From: Candidatus Accumulibacter sp. ACC003
Lineage (GTDB): Bacteria; Pseudomonadota; Gammaproteobacteria; Burkholderiales; Rhodocyclaceae
Direction of reading: 5' to 3'
Assembly (NCBI RefSeq): GCF_907163085.1
Contig: NZ_CAJQTX010000002.1
Location: forward strand, 310,001 to 374,000
Length of the DNA stretch: 64,000 nucleotides
The first letter of the stretch is position 1, and the number at the start of each line of letters is the position of its first letter. The notes under the pieces are model-generated. The model did no database searches. It saw nothing but the letters and a program-made list of their open reading frames with translations, and was not told where the DNA came from. Positions 28,208 through 38,524 of the stretch are shown here, in pieces. Both the position numbers and the translations under genes were made by a program.

Positions 28208-29596
28208 ATGCTGAAAATCTACAACTCGCTGGCCCGGGAAAAGCAGGCCTTCGTGCCGATCACCCCGGGCAGCGTCCGCATGTACGTCTGCGGCATGACC
28301 GTCTACGACTACTGCCATCTTGGTCACGCCCGCGTACTGGTGGTCTTCGACATGGTTCAACGCTGGCTGCGGGCGAGCGGATTGCACGTCACCTACGTCC
28401 GCAACATCACCGATATCGACGACAAGATCATCAAGCGCGCGCACGACAACCAGCAGAGCATCGGCGAGCTGACGGCGCGCTTCATCGCCTGCATGGACGA
28501 GGACGCCGCAGCGCTTGGCGTCGACAAGCCCGATCACGAGCCCCGCGCGACGGCCTACGTGCCACAAATGCTCGAGTTGATCGGGCAACTCGAAAGGAAC
28601 GGGCTGGCCTACCAGGCCGCCGGCGGCGACGTGAATTTCTCTGTCCGCAAATTCCCTGACTACGGCAAACTCTCGGGCAAGTCGATTGACGACCTGCGCG
28701 CCGGCGACCGCGTCGAGGTCGATGGTGCGAAAGAAGATCCGCTGGACTTCGTTCTCTGGAAAACCGCCAGGGAGGGCGAGCCATCGTGGCCGTCGCCCTG
28801 GGGCAATGGCCGCCCAGGCTGGCATATCGAGTGCTCGGCGATGAGCTCGGAGCTGCTCGGCAAGCACTTCGATATTCACGGTGGCGGGCAGGATCTGCAG
28901 TTTCCACACCACGAAAACGAGATCGCGCAATCCGAGGGAGCGCATCGCTGCCACTTCGTGAACTACTGGATGCACAACGGCTTCGTCCGCGTCGCCGACG
29001 AGAAAATGTCGAAGTCGCTCGGCAATTTCTTCACCATTCGCGAAATTCTCAAGAAGTACGATCCCGAGGTGCTGCGCTTCTTCATCTTGCGCGCGCACTA
29101 CCGCAGTCCGCTCAACTATTCCGACAGCCATCTCGACGACGCCCGGCAAGCGCTGAGCCGACTCTATACCGCATTGAAGGCGGCCGACGCCGCTGTCAAG
29201 GTCGAGGTCGAGGTCGAGGTCGATTGGCATGAACCGCACGCACAGCGCTTCAAGCAGGCAATGAACGACGACTTCAACACGCCCGAAGCCTGCGCCGTGC
29301 TTTTTGATCTGGCTGGCGAAATCAACCGCCAGCACTCGTCGGCGCTGGTCAGCCAGTTGCGCGGCCTGGCAGGTTTGCTGGGCCTGCTCAAGCGCGACCC
29401 GCAGGCCTTCCTGCAGGCGGCGCCCGCCAGCGACGGCGAAACTTCGGTCGAGCACATCGAGGCGCTTATCGCCGATCGCCTGACCGCCAAGCAGCGCAAG
29501 GACTACGGCGCGGCGGACCGCATCCGGGGCGAGTTGCAGGCAGCCGGCATCATTCTCGAAGATGGCGCCAGCGGAACGACCTGGCGACGCTCCTGA
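28208..29596 (+). CDS. cysS: Cysteinyl-tRNA synthetase
   Basis: A 462-residue class I aminoacyl-tRNA synthetase that charges tRNA-Cys. It has [18 protein letters not shown] (zinc cysteine and HIGH-type motif), [15 protein letters not shown] and [12 protein letters not shown] (remaining zinc ligands), and [11 protein letters not shown] (KMSKS loop). The C-terminal part carries the anticodon-binding helices. I use the ATG at 28208 ([13 protein letters not shown]), the usual start; a GTG four codons upstream is possible. A run of four GTCGAG hexamers at about 29198-29221 encodes VEVEVEV, a low-complexity insertion. Confidence 0.95.
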   Translation: MLKIYNSLAREKQAFVPITPGSVRMYVCGMTVYDYCHLGHARVLVVFDMVQRWLRASGLHVTYVRNITDIDDKIIKRAHDNQQSIGELTARFIACMDEDAAALGVDKPDHEPRATAYVPQMLELIGQLERNGLAYQAAGGDVNFSVRKFPDYGKLSGKSIDDLRAGDRVEVDGAKEDPLDFVLWKTAREGEPSWPSPWGNGRPGWHIECSAMSSELLGKHFDIHGGGQDLQFPHHENEIAQSEGAHRCHFVNYWMHNGFVRVADEKMSKSLGNFFTIREILKKYDPEVLRFFILRAHYRSPLNYSDSHLDDARQALSRLYTALKAADAAVKVEVEVEVDWHEPHAQRFKQAMNDDFNTPEACAVLFDLAGEINRQHSSALVSQLRGLAGLLGLLKRDPQAFLQAAPASDGETSVEHIEALIADRLTAKQRKDYGAADRIRGELQAAGIILEDGASGTTWRRS

Positions 29597-29638
29597 TGGC
29601 AGCTCCGGCGACCGCCGCCGGTCGGCTTGAGCAGGCTG

Positions 29639-30784
29639 TTAGTGCATGATCCGGCCACCGGCGCCGATGACCGTCAGGTCCACAAAACGCGAGCCCAGCC
29701 GGTCGTTGGCTGAATAGCTGACGCGATAACCACCCAGATCGTGGTTCTGCATGCTTTCGAGAGCGCCAACAAGCTTCTCGCGGCTGAGATCGCGGCCCGC
29801 GTTGCGGATCGCATCGACCAGCACTTTCGCCATCGCGTAGGCCTCCAGGCCATAGTAGGACGGCTTTCCCTGCGGACCGAGCAACTTCTGGTAGGCGTGC
29901 ACCAGCGGCCTGGTGTCGTTCCACGGTGACGGCATGACCTGCGAAATGCCGATGCCACGCGCCTGTTCGGCCAGCTCCTGCACCAGCAAATCGGCGCCGA
30001 CCGGCGAAAGCGTCATGAACTGCGGCATCTGATCGGCCTTCTTCATGGCTCGCACGAAGGCCGCTGTCGGCTTGTAAAGGGTGACCATGATCACCGCCTG
30101 CGGGTTGAGCCTGGCGATCTGCTGCACGGCCTGCGTGACATCGACCGAGTTGCGCTCCACCGTGGCGACCACCGACGGCGCGTGCTGGTGCGTCTTCAGC
30201 GCCGCCACGACGCCTTCCAGCCCGGATTTTCCGAAACCGTCGTTCTGGTAGAGGACCGCGATGTTGTTCATCCCGAGCGACACCAGGTGATTGACGATCG
30301 CTTCGGTCTCGTTGGCGTAGCTCGCGCGGACGTTGAACATGTAGCGATTTTTTGGATTCTCGCGGGGCGACTGGCGAAGCGAATCGGCGCCGGAAATGGT
30401 ACCCACAAGGGGCACCCTGGCGTCGCCGAAGACCTCGTTCATCGCCGCCGTCGTCGGACTCGATCCGTAAGACGCCAGCAAGGCAAATACTTTTTCTTTT
30501 TTTATCAGCTCGCTGGTATTGGCCACGGCGCGCTCGGTCTCGTAGCCGTCGTCGAGCGCGCGCAGCTCGAGGCTTCTGCCATGAACGCCGCCGGCGTCGT
30601 TGACCTGGCGAAAATAGGCCTGAATGACGCGCTTCATATCCAGACCGTAAGCGCCGTTCGGGCCCGAAAAAGGCGCCGTCATGCCGATCAGGATACTGTT
30701 GTCGGTAAGCCCCGGATCGGCCGCAGAAGCACCGGCGCAGTAGCCAAACAGGGCAGCGCACAGCAGCGCTCTAGCCAACTTCAT
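29639..30784 (-). CDS. ABC transporter substrate-binding protein, branched-chain amino acid type
   Basis: A 381-residue periplasmic binding protein of the LivJ/Peripla_BP_6 group. A signal peptide (MKLARALLCAALFGYCAGASA) is followed by LTDNSILIGMTAPFSGPNGAYG, then RALDDGYETERAVANT and LLASYGSSPTTAAMNEVF, the ligand-binding strands of this family. The ATG at 30784 has AGGAGG at 6 bp; a longer frame upstream is not needed. No permease or ATPase gene lies nearby, so this is an orphan receptor that either uses a distant LIV transporter or serves sensing. It faces the cysS 3' end and lies downstream of dnaJ. The ligand is unknown. Confidence 0.88.
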   Translation of the reverse strand: MKLARALLCAALFGYCAGASAADPGLTDNSILIGMTAPFSGPNGAYGLDMKRVIQAYFRQVNDAGGVHGRSLELRALDDGYETERAVANTSELIKKEKVFALLASYGSSPTTAAMNEVFGDARVPLVGTISGADSLRQSPRENPKNRYMFNVRASYANETEAIVNHLVSLGMNNIAVLYQNDGFGKSGLEGVVAALKTHQHAPSVVATVERNSVDVTQAVQQIARLNPQAVIMVTLYKPTAAFVRAMKKADQMPQFMTLSPVGADLLVQELAEQARGIGISQVMPSPWNDTRPLVHAYQKLLGPQGKPSYYGLEAYAMAKVLVDAIRNAGRDLSREKLVGALESMQNHDLGGYRVSYSANDRLGSRFVDLTVIGAGGRIMH

Positions 30785-30994
30785 GCCATCCTCCTCGCGC
30801 CGGGTGCGCGAGTGGTCCATTATGGAGCACTCCCGGCAACGCACAAGAATGGCGAAACAAGCTGACACGCTGCTTACAAAGCAAGGCGTAGAAGGACTTT
30901 ACCGGGCTGGACTTTGCGGGGCGGAACTTTCCAGGGCTCGCCCGAGCAGTGGCACTGCCCGGCGAGGCGCCGACCGGCTGGCCGGCGAAACCGA

Positions 30995-32116
30995 TCAGGT
31001 CGCGGCGAAGAAATTCCGCACGCGATCCATCCACGACTTGGCGCGCGGGTTGTGGTGACCCGAATTTTCCCGGCTCGACTCCTCGAGCTCGCGCAACAAT
31101 TCCTTCTGGCGCTCGGTCAGATGCACCGGCGTTTCGACAACCACGTGACAGAGCAAATCGCCGTGCGCATGACTGCGCACGCTCTTGATGCCTTTGCCGC
31201 GCAAGCGGAAGGCCTTTCCCGACTGCGTCTCGGCGGGAATTCGCACCTTCGCCGCGCCATCGAGGGTCGGAATATCGATTTCGCCACCGAGAGCCGCAGT
31301 CGTAAAGCTGATCGGCATCTCGCAGTGCAGGTCGTTCTGCTCGCGATTGAAGACCGGATGCGCCTTGAGGTGAATCTGAACGTACAGATCGCCCGTCGGA
31401 CCGCCGTTGACGCCGTGTTCGCCTTCTCCGGAAAGGCGAATCCGATCACCCTCGTCCACGCCGGCCGGGATTTTGACGGCCAGCGTCTTGTGCTGCTTGA
31501 CGCGCCCGGCACCGTGACACGGCGGGCAAGGATCGGCAATGAAACGGCCGGTGCCGTGACACTTCGGACAGGTTTGCTGGATCGAGAAGAAACCCTGCTG
31601 CAGCCGGACCTGACCACTGCCCTGACACGTTGGGCAGGTCTTCGGCTGGGTACCGGCCTTGGCACCGTTGCCGTGACACGCTTCGCAAACCTCCATGGTC
31701 GGAATGCGAATTTTTGTTTCGGTGCCAAAGGCGGCTTGCTCAAGGGTGATTTCAAGGTTGTAGCGCAGATCGGCGCCACGATAGATATTTGACCGCCCAG
31801 CACCGCGAGTGCCGCCGAAAATCTCGTCGAAGATGCCGCCAAAAGCGTCCGAGAAGCCGCCCGCAGCGCCGCCGCCCATGCCCGCCTGCGGGTCGACGCC
31901 GGCATGCCCGTACTGGTCGTAAGCCGCCCGCTGCTGACCGTCCGAGAGAATCTCGTAGGCTTCCTTGGCCTCCTTGAAGTGCTCCTCCGCGCGCGGATTG
32001 TCCGGATTGCGGTCGGGATGATGCTTCATTGCCAGCCTGCGGTAAGCCTTCTTGATTTCCTCGTCGGAAGCGTCACGATTGACGCCCAGAATCTCGTAAA
32101 AGTCGCGTTTAGCCAT
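30995..32116 (-). CDS. dnaJ: Chaperone DnaJ
   Basis: A 373-residue type I Hsp40. The J domain opens with [37 protein letters not shown], with the HPD loop that stimulates the DnaK ATPase. A Gly/Phe-rich linker ([21 protein letters not shown]) follows. Four CxxCxGxG zinc repeats ([32 protein letters not shown]) and the substrate-binding C-terminal domains complete it. It is the last gene of grpE-dnaK-dnaJ, 68 bp after dnaK with two hairpins between. Confidence 0.97.
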   Translation of the reverse strand: MAKRDFYEILGVNRDASDEEIKKAYRRLAMKHHPDRNPDNPRAEEHFKEAKEAYEILSDGQQRAAYDQYGHAGVDPQAGMGGGAAGGFSDAFGGIFDEIFGGTRGAGRSNIYRGADLRYNLEITLEQAAFGTETKIRIPTMEVCEACHGNGAKAGTQPKTCPTCQGSGQVRLQQGFFSIQQTCPKCHGTGRFIADPCPPCHGAGRVKQHKTLAVKIPAGVDEGDRIRLSGEGEHGVNGGPTGDLYVQIHLKAHPVFNREQNDLHCEMPISFTTAALGGEIDIPTLDGAAKVRIPAETQSGKAFRLRGKGIKSVRSHAHGDLLCHVVVETPVHLTERQKELLRELEESSRENSGHHNPRAKSWMDRVRNFFAAT

Positions 32117-32143
32117 CAGTTCTCGAACACCATGTGGGACGGA

Positions 32144-32187
32144 GCGAGGCGCGATTATACGCCTCGCCCCTTAGGCAGAAATGCCTA
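32144..32187 (-). promoter_or_regulatory. Two consecutive hairpins between dnaK and dnaJ
   Basis: On the minus strand the dnaK stop codon is part of TAGGCA-TTTC-TGCCTA (32187-32172). It is followed by an 8-bp stem GCGAGGCG/CGCCTCGC (32167-32160 with 32151-32144) around an 8-base loop. No T-run follows either, so they look like RNA processing or stability elements, or a partial attenuator lowering dnaJ expression, rather than full terminators. Confidence 0.5.
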
Positions 32188-34128
32188 CTTCTTGTCTTTT
32201 ACTTCAGTGAACTCGGCGTCGACAACGTCGCTATCGTCCTTCTTCGCCGCACCAGCGGAAGCCGCGTCGCCCGCTCCGGCGGCCTGCTCGGCGCCACCCG
32301 CCTGTGCCTGCTGTTCGGCGTACATCTTCTCGCCAAGCTTCTGGGCGGCCGTACCAAGAGCCTCGGTCTTGCCCTTGATGGCCTCGATATCGTTGCCGCG
32401 GATCGCTTCCTCGGCATCCTTTACCGCCGCTTCGATGACGGCCTTCTCGGCGTGGTCGAGCTTTTCACCGTACTCGGTCAGCGACTTCTTGACCGTATGA
32501 ATCATGCCGTCGCACTGATTGCGGGCGTCCGCCAGCTCGCGCGCCTGACGGTCTTCTTCGGCGTGCGCCTCGGCGTCCTGGACCATGCGCTGCACTTCCT
32601 CCTCGCTGAGGCCCGACGAAGCCTGGATCTTGATCTTGTTTTCCTTGCCCGTTGCCTTGTCCTTGGCCGATACGTGCAGGATGCCGTTGGCGTCGATATC
32701 GAAGGTCACTTCGATCTGCGGCATGCCGCGCGGTGCCGGCGGGATGTCCGAGAGGTTGAACTGTCCGAGGCTCTTGTTGCCGCCGGCCATTTCGCGCTCG
32801 CCCTGCAAGACGTGAATGGTGACCGCCGACTGGCCGTCGTCGGCCGTCGAGAAGACCTGATTGGCCTTGGTCGGGATGGTCGTATTCTTCTTGATCAGCT
32901 TGGTCATCACGCCGCCAAGCGTCTCGATCCCGAGCGACAAGGGCGTCACGTCGAGCAGCAGCACATCCTTGACCTCGCCCTGCAGCACGCCACCCTGGAT
33001 CGCCGCACCAACGGCGACAGCCTCATCGGGATTGACGTCCCGGCGCGGCTCCCGGCCGAAGAAGGCCTTCACTTTTTCCTGCACCTTGGGCATCCGCGAC
33101 TGGCCGCCGACAAGGATCACGTCGTCGATATCGCCGATCTTGCAGCCGGCATCCTTGAGCGCGATGCGGCAAGGCTCGATGGTCCGCTCGACCAGTTCGT
33201 CGACCAGTGACTCGAACTTGGCGCGCGTAATTTTCTGCGTCAGGTGCTTGGGACCCGAACTGTCGGCCGTGATGTACGGCAGGTTGATCTCGGTCTGCTG
33301 ACCCGACGAGAGTTCGACTTTGGCTTTTTCGGCAGCGTCCTTGAGACGCTGCAGGGCGAGCACGTCGGCCTTCAGGTTGACCCCCGATTCCTTCTTGAAC
33401 TCGTCGATGATGTAGTCGATCAGGCGCTGGTCGAAGTCCTCGCCGCCGAGGAAGGTATCGCCGTTGGTCGACAACACCTCGAACTGATGCTCGCCCTCGA
33501 CCTGGGCAATTTCGATGATCGAAATGTCGAAAGTGCCGCCACCGAGGTCGTAGACGGCGATCTTCTTGTCGCCCTGCTTCTTGTCCATGCCGAAGGCCAG
33601 CGCCGCAGCCGTCGGTTCGTTGATGATCCGCTTGACCTCGAGGCCGGCGATACGACCGGCATCCTTGGTCGCCTGCCGCTGGCTGTCGTTGAAGTACGCC
33701 GGCACGGTAATCACCGCTTCGGTTACTTCCTCGCCAAGGTAATCCTCGGCGGTTTTCTTCATCTTGCGCAGCACTTCGGCGGAGACCTGCGGCGGCGCCA
33801 CCTTGCTGCCGCGTGCCTCGACCCAGGCGTCACCATTGTCGGCCTTGACGATCTTGAACGGCATCAGGGCAATATCCTTCTGCACTTCTTTCTCTTCGAA
33901 GCGCCGACCGATCAGCCGCTTGACCGCGTACAGCGTGTTTCTCGGATTGGTCACCGCCTGCCGCTTGGCCGGAGCGCCGCAGAGAATCTCACCCTCTTCG
34001 GGATAGGCAACGACCGACGGCGTCGTGCGGGCGCCTTCAGAGTTCTCGATAACCTTCGGTTTGCCGTTTTCCATGACGGCGACGCACGAGTTGGTCGTGC
34101 CCAGATCAATGCCGATGATCTTGCCCAT
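32185..34128 (-). CDS. dnaK: Chaperone DnaK (Hsp70)
   Basis: A 647-residue Hsp70. The ATPase domain starts [19 protein letters not shown], with [31 protein letters not shown] and [16 protein letters not shown]. The [15 protein letters not shown] linker leads into the peptide-binding domain, and the lid ends in an alanine- and glycine-rich tail closing [14 protein letters not shown], the proteobacterial C-terminal motif. With GrpE and DnaJ it refolds proteins in the cytoplasm. It lies 98 bp after grpE, a spacer that holds a strong hairpin. Control is expected from the sigma-32 promoter before grpE. Confidence 0.98.
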   Translation of the reverse strand: MGKIIGIDLGTTNSCVAVMENGKPKVIENSEGARTTPSVVAYPEEGEILCGAPAKRQAVTNPRNTLYAVKRLIGRRFEEKEVQKDIALMPFKIVKADNGDAWVEARGSKVAPPQVSAEVLRKMKKTAEDYLGEEVTEAVITVPAYFNDSQRQATKDAGRIAGLEVKRIINEPTAAALAFGMDKKQGDKKIAVYDLGGGTFDISIIEIAQVEGEHQFEVLSTNGDTFLGGEDFDQRLIDYIIDEFKKESGVNLKADVLALQRLKDAAEKAKVELSSGQQTEINLPYITADSSGPKHLTQKITRAKFESLVDELVERTIEPCRIALKDAGCKIGDIDDVILVGGQSRMPKVQEKVKAFFGREPRRDVNPDEAVAVGAAIQGGVLQGEVKDVLLLDVTPLSLGIETLGGVMTKLIKKNTTIPTKANQVFSTADDGQSAVTIHVLQGEREMAGGNKSLGQFNLSDIPPAPRGMPQIEVTFDIDANGILHVSAKDKATGKENKIKIQASSGLSEEEVQRMVQDAEAHAEEDRQARELADARNQCDGMIHTVKKSLTEYGEKLDHAEKAVIEAAVKDAEEAIRGNDIEAIKGKTEALGTAAQKLGEKMYAEQQAQAGGAEQAAGAGDAASAGAAKKDDSDVVDAEFTEVKDKK

Positions 34129-34170
34129 TGCAGAATCCTTTCAGTATTTCAGTAATTTTTTGACGACACT

Positions 34171-34214
34171 CGCCAGCTGGCGGAATGCCTGGTAACAAGC
34201 CCCAACTGGGGCTT
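34171..34214 (-). promoter_or_regulatory. Hairpins between grpE and dnaK
   Basis: AAGCCCC/GGGGCTT (34197-34203 and 34208-34214) forms a 7-bp stem with a 4-base loop just after grpE. CGCCAGCTGGCG (34171-34182) is a second perfect palindrome before dnaK. Neither has a T-run on the minus strand. They probably affect mRNA processing between the two genes. Confidence 0.5.
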
Positions 34215-34226
34215 ATCACGAGAATT

Positions 34227-34787
34227 TCAAGTCTTGGCTTTGCTCACGACGACCATCGCCGGACGCAGGACGCGATCGGCCAGCAGGTAGCCCTTCTGCA
34301 TCACCGTCAGCACCGTGTTCGGCTCATCGGGAGAGTCGATGACGCTGATCGCCTGGTGGCGATGCGGGTCAAACTTCTCGCCGAGCGGATTGACTTCGGT
34401 GAGTGCCGATTTCTCGAAGGCCGCGGCCAGTTGCTTGAGGGTGACCTCGGTGCCCGAGCGCAGACTGTCGACGCTCGGTGCTTCGCTGGCCAGCGCCATT
34501 TCGAGACTGTCCTTGACGGCCAGCAACTCGCGGGCAAAACGATCGATCGCGAACCTCGAGGCCTTGGCGATATCCTCCTGAGCGCGCCGTCGTACATTCT
34601 CGGTTTCTGCCTTCGCGCGCAGCCACGCGTCGTGATGCTCGACAGCCTTCAGCTCGGCCTGGCGAAGCGCTTCTTCGAGGGTCGGTGTGCTGCCTGTCGG
34701 GGGTGTGGCGGCAGCGCTGGCGTCAAGGCTGTCGGCGACTTCGGCCGCCACATTGGCCTCGTCGGATGGTTGCTCATTTGCTTGCAT
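34227..34787 (-). CDS. grpE: Nucleotide exchange factor GrpE
   Basis: A 186-residue exchange factor that releases ADP from DnaK. The acidic N-terminus ([20 protein letters not shown]) is followed by a long helix ([28 protein letters not shown]) that dimerises. The beta domain has [18 protein letters not shown] and [27 protein letters not shown], the GrpE signature. I place the start at the ATG at 34787; the frame extends upstream but with non-conserved sequence that overlaps the promoter. It is the first gene of grpE-dnaK-dnaJ. Confidence 0.95.
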   Translation of the reverse strand: MQANEQPSDEANVAAEVADSLDASAAATPPTGSTPTLEEALRQAELKAVEHHDAWLRAKAETENVRRRAQEDIAKASRFAIDRFARELLAVKDSLEMALASEAPSVDSLRSGTEVTLKQLAAAFEKSALTEVNPLGEKFDPHRHQAISVIDSPDEPNTVLTVMQKGYLLADRVLRPAMVVVSKAKT

Positions 34788-34819
34788 ACGTGTTGGTCTC
34801 CCAGAAAACCTGACCGAGT

Positions 34820-34844
34820 TTGGGGCGAGTTTGCCGATTTCAAG
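34820..34844 (-). promoter_or_regulatory. Sigma-32 heat-shock promoter of grpE-dnaK-dnaJ
   Basis: On the minus strand CTTGAA (34844-34839) is followed, after 13 bp, by CCCCAA (34825-34820). This matches the sigma-32 elements CTTGAA and CCCCAT with normal spacing. It lies about 35-55 bp upstream of the grpE start. No CIRCE inverted repeat was seen here although hrcA is encoded nearby. Confidence 0.75.
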
Positions 34845-34965
34845 CCTTTCAGTCGGTGCGCGCAGCGCAAACACCGGCGCAATTCGCGCATAATTCGGAA
34901 TCGCCCGGCAGTTTCGCTGCCAGCATTTCAATTTCCTGTGTTCCTCGACAGCGCGTGGTACTGGC

Positions 34966-36312
34966 ATGACGGAGACGATCGGTAAATATCAGATCATTCG
35001 CACCCTTGGCAAGGGCGCGACGGCGACCGTCTATCTGGCCGACGATCCGGATATGCGCCGCCAGGTGGCCATCAAACTGATCCTCTTTGGCGAAAATTCG
35101 GCGATGTCGCGGCGCCTGCGGAAAATCTTCCAGACCGAGGACGCCATCGGCCGCCGGCTCGATCACCCGAACATCGTCAAGGTGTACGACGCGGTCGTCG
35201 AAAAAGATCGAGCGTACCTGGTGATGGAGTTCGTCGATGGCGGCGCCCTCGACCAATTCTGTGCGATCAATCGCCTGCTGCCGATGCATCGCGTCATCGG
35301 CATCATCTTCAAGTGTTGCCTGGCGCTCGACTACGCCTTCCGCCAGGGCGTCGTGCATCGCGACATCAAGCCCGCCAACATCCTCCTTGGCCCCGACGAC
35401 AATCCGCGAATCTCCGATTTTGGCCTCGGTCTCAACCTGCAAAAAGACATGGGCAAGGACTCGACCTTCGTGATGGGCGTCGGCTCACCCGCCTACATGT
35501 CGCCCGAGCAGGTCAAGAACTATCCCCTCAATCACAAGACCGACCTCTATTCGCTTGGCGTCCTGCTCTTTCAATTGCTGACCGGGCGCCTGCCGTTTCG
35601 CGCCAACAATCCGGCGACGCTGGTCTACAAAATCGTCAACATGGACTCACCGTCGGTCTGTGCGCTGAACCCCAACCTGCCGCCCGGCCTCGATCCGATT
35701 ATCAAGAAAGCGCTCGAAAAGGACCTCTACAGCCGCTACCGCAACGGTGCAGCGTTCGCCAAGGACCTGTCGACGGTGCGCTACCAGATGCTCGACGACG
35801 ACCAGACGCAGCAGGATCTGACTCACTTCGAAGCGCTGCGCAAGATGGAATTCTTCGTCGAATTCGAGGACATCGAGTTGTGGGAGGTCCTGCGCATCAG
35901 CGTCTGGCGAGAACTGTCCGAAAAAGTGACGCTGATCCGCGAAGGCGACAAGCACCGCAAGTTCGGCGTCATCATCGACGGCTTTGTCGAAGTGTCGTCC
36001 AACGGACGAGTCATCTGCCGCCTTGGTTCGAGCGAGGTCGTCGGCGAAATGGCCTTCCTGCACCCGACCGACACGCTGCGCCACGCCACCGTCGTGACTC
36101 TGGAAACAACCAAGTTCCTGGAAATCAACAGCGCCGCGCTCGAACTCAGTTCGGACGAAGTGCAGGAGCGTTTCAACAAGGTCTTGTTGAGCAAGATCCT
36201 CGGTCGCTTGCGCGAGGCCAACAAGGTGCTCGCCAAACTGGGTCAGACGGCCGTGCAAGGCAGCCTGTCGACTTCTTCGATCGGACTGACACCGCCTCTG
36301 GAATTACTTTGA
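34966..36312 (+). CDS. Serine/threonine protein kinase fused to a cyclic-nucleotide-binding domain
   Basis: A 448-residue two-domain protein. Residues about 7-265 are a Hanks-type kinase: glycine loop [13 protein letters not shown], Lys37 in VAIKLI, catalytic Asp133 in [11 protein letters not shown], Asp151 of the DFG motif and [10 protein letters not shown] in the activation segment. Residues about 295-410 form a CRP-like cNMP-binding domain; [18 protein letters not shown] supplies the Glu and Arg expected in the phosphate-binding cassette. No membrane helix or PASTA domain is present, so it is cytoplasmic. Kinase activity may respond to cAMP or cGMP; this is inference. It diverges from grpE and converges on hemH. 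A PP2C phosphatase is encoded at 4619-5446. Confidence 0.88.
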   Translation: MTETIGKYQIIRTLGKGATATVYLADDPDMRRQVAIKLILFGENSAMSRRLRKIFQTEDAIGRRLDHPNIVKVYDAVVEKDRAYLVMEFVDGGALDQFCAINRLLPMHRVIGIIFKCCLALDYAFRQGVVHRDIKPANILLGPDDNPRISDFGLGLNLQKDMGKDSTFVMGVGSPAYMSPEQVKNYPLNHKTDLYSLGVLLFQLLTGRLPFRANNPATLVYKIVNMDSPSVCALNPNLPPGLDPIIKKALEKDLYSRYRNGAAFAKDLSTVRYQMLDDDQTQQDLTHFEALRKMEFFVEFEDIELWEVLRISVWRELSEKVTLIREGDKHRKFGVIIDGFVEVSSNGRVICRLGSSEVVGEMAFLHPTDTLRHATVVTLETTKFLEINSAALELSSDEVQERFNKVLLSKILGRLREANKVLAKLGQTAVQGSLSTSSIGLTPPLELL

Positions 36313-36317
36313 ACACC

Positions 36318-37421
36318 TCAGGACGATGCGCCCAACGCCTTGGCGCGCAAGGCGGCGATCTCCAGGCTGGCCTGATCGGGAACGGTCTGCGTCGGCCAGC
36401 CCTGCAGGTGGCTGGTGGCAATGTCGGCCAGGGCGTGCAGCCAGTCGTCGCGCTCGTTGAGACATGGCAGGTAGTGATATTCCTTGCCGCCGGCCTCAAT
36501 GAACTCGGCGCGGCCTTCGATGGCGATTTCTTCGAGTGTTTCAAGGCAGTCGGCGGGAAACCCCGGGCAGATTATGTCGACCCGCTGCAGTCCTTGCTTG
36601 CCCAGCGCCTTGAGCGTTGACGCGGTATAGGGCCGCAGCCACTCGGCGCGGCCGAAACGCGACTGGAAACAGACCTGGTATTGTTCGGCGCGCAGACCCA
36701 GCGCCTCGGCGAGCAAGCGACCGCTCTTCTGGCACTCGCAGTGATAGGGGTCGCCCTTTTCCAGCGTGTACCGCGGCAGCCCGTGAAAACTCATGATCAG
36801 GCGATACGAGTCGCCTGGCCGGCCACTGCTGGCCCAGTGCTGACGAACACTGGCGGCCAGCGCTGCGATGTAACCCGGGTGATCGGCAAAGCTTCGGACG
36901 CTACGGATTTCCGGCTGATTGCGAACGCTCTGCAGCCACACGCAAGCCGCATCAAGCGCCGTCGCGGTGGTGCTCGCCGCGTACTGCGGATACAGCGGCA
37001 ACAACAGGATTCGCGTGCAGCCCGCCGCCTTGAGCCGCGACAAAGTAGCGGCGATCGACGGCTCACCATAACGCATCGCGTAGTCGACCAGTACGCGATG
37101 CCCGGCCTGACCGAGAAAACCGCGCAACAGCTTGGCCTGGCGCTCGACATGTACTTTCAGCGGCGAACCGTCGGCGGTCCAGATCGCGGCATATTTTTCG
37201 GCCGAGCGCCGTGGTCTGACGCTGAGAATGATCGCGTTCAGAATCAGCCACCAGAGCGCGCGTGGAATCTCGACTACCCGCGGGTCGGAGAGGAACTCCT
37301 TGAGGTAGCGCCGTACCGCCGCTGCCGTCGGCGCCTCGGGGGTCCCCAGGTTGATCAGCAGCACGGCAGTTTGCGGCGGCGAACCGTGGCGGTACGCCGG
37401 CTCGGGAAGGAAACGGGGCAT
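36318..37421 (-). CDS. hemH: Ferrochelatase
   Basis: A 367-residue enzyme that inserts ferrous iron into protoporphyrin IX, the last step of haem synthesis, at the inner face of the membrane. Recognisable segments are [67 protein letters not shown] (active-site His) and [28 protein letters not shown] near the end. The ATG at 37421 uses the last base of the hrcA stop (TGATG), so the two are co-translated. Upstream in-frame sequence belongs to hrcA in another frame. Confidence 0.95.
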   Translation of the reverse strand: MPRFLPEPAYRHGSPPQTAVLLINLGTPEAPTAAAVRRYLKEFLSDPRVVEIPRALWWLILNAIILSVRPRRSAEKYAAIWTADGSPLKVHVERQAKLLRGFLGQAGHRVLVDYAMRYGEPSIAATLSRLKAAGCTRILLLPLYPQYAASTTATALDAACVWLQSVRNQPEIRSVRSFADHPGYIAALAASVRQHWASSGRPGDSYRLIMSFHGLPRYTLEKGDPYHCECQKSGRLLAEALGLRAEQYQVCFQSRFGRAEWLRPYTASTLKALGKQGLQRVDIICPGFPADCLETLEEIAIEGRAEFIEAGGKEYHYLPCLNERDDWLHALADIATSHLQGWPTQTVPDQASLEIAALRAKALGASS

Positions 37422-38449
37422 CAGGAGTTGGCCTGGTAGGTCAGCGCCGAAGACAGCAATTTGGCGGTAATGTCGACGATCGGAATGACGCGATCGTAGG
37501 CCATGCGCGTCGGCCCGATGACACCAACCGACCCGACGACCTGACCGTCCACCTCGTACGACGCCGTCACCACGCTGCATTCATCGAGGGGCGCCAGGCC
37601 CGATTCGCCACCGATGAAGATCTGCACGCCGTCGGCGCGGTGCGAGAGGTCGAGCAACTGCATCAGCGAAGTCCGCTGCTCGAAGAGGTCGAACAGCTCG
37701 CGCAGCCGCTTCATGTTCGACGAGAACTCCTCGACTTCGAGCAGGTTGCGCTCGCCCGAGATGACGTAACGGTCTTCGGGGCCCTTGATCGCCTCGTCGC
37801 CAGCGGCCAGAGCGGCCGCCATCAGTGCTTGCAGGTCACCGCGCAGCTTCTGGAGCTCATCCTGAACGCGGCGGCGGATGTGCTCGAAATCGCGGCCGAC
37901 GAAATGCTGGTTGAGGTAGTTGGTCGCGGTGACCAGTTCTGACGGCGAATACGAGCGGCCGGGAAACAGCAGGCGATTCTGCACGTCGCCATCGGACGTC
38001 ACGAGGATCAGCAGAATTCGTTTCTCGGACAGGCTGACGAATTCGATCTGGCGAATCTGCGGCACCCGCCGACGCGGGGTCAGGACGATGCCCGCAAAAC
38101 GGGTCAGCCCGGACAGCAGGTGCGAGGCGTTGCTGATCAATTTACGGGGTTGCGACAGCAGCAACTGGCCCTCGATGGCGTCGACTCTCGCCTTGTCGAG
38201 CGGCTCGACGGTGAGCAGGCTGTCGACGAAAAAACGGTAACCGCGTGAAGTTGGCACACGCCCGGCGGAGGTATGTGGGCTGGTGATGAGGCCGCTGTCC
38301 TCGAGGTCGGCCATGACATTGCGCACCGTCGCCGCCGACAGATCAAGACCCGAGAACTTTGACAAGGCACGCGAACCGACCGGCTGCCCGTCGGCGACGT
38401 AGCGTTCGATCAAGGTCTTGAGTAGTGTTCTCGCGCGTTCGTCTAGCAT
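37421..38449 (-). CDS. hrcA: Heat-inducible transcription repressor HrcA
   Basis: A 342-residue repressor. The N-terminal winged helix ([31 protein letters not shown], then [19 protein letters not shown]) binds CIRCE operators; [20 protein letters not shown] is the family signature. The GAF-like central domain and [36 protein letters not shown] complete it. HrcA usually controls groESL, and the chaperonin genes are not in this window. It forms a two-gene unit with hemH and is transcribed away from nadK. Confidence 0.96.
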   Translation of the reverse strand: MLDERARTLLKTLIERYVADGQPVGSRALSKFSGLDLSAATVRNVMADLEDSGLITSPHTSAGRVPTSRGYRFFVDSLLTVEPLDKARVDAIEGQLLLSQPRKLISNASHLLSGLTRFAGIVLTPRRRVPQIRQIEFVSLSEKRILLILVTSDGDVQNRLLFPGRSYSPSELVTATNYLNQHFVGRDFEHIRRRVQDELQKLRGDLQALMAAALAAGDEAIKGPEDRYVISGERNLLEVEEFSSNMKRLRELFDLFEQRTSLMQLLDLSHRADGVQIFIGGESGLAPLDECSVVTASYEVDGQVVGSVGVIGPTRMAYDRVIPIVDITAKLLSSALTYQANS

Positions 38450-38456
38450 GGCCCCG

Positions 38457-38462
38457 ATTCTA
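38457..38462 (-). promoter_or_regulatory. -10 box of hrcA, leaderless or near-leaderless start
   Basis: TAGAAT on the minus strand ends 7 nt before the hrcA ATG, so transcription would begin at or next to the start codon. No Shine-Dalgarno sequence can fit between. A T-run (ATTTTTTG) precedes the box. Confidence 0.45.
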
Positions 38463-38511
38463 CAAAAAATCGTCCGCTCGCGGGGCGCCGCGGAAGGCCG
38501 CTGAAGTGTGG

Positions 38512-38517
38512 TCTAAT
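38512..38517 (+). promoter_or_regulatory. -10 box of nadK, leaderless or near-leaderless start
   Basis: TCTAAT with a TGG extension ends 7 nt before the nadK ATG at 38525, the same geometry as the hrcA promoter on the other strand. No ribosome binding site is present. Confidence 0.45.
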
Positions 38518-38524
38518 TCGTGCC

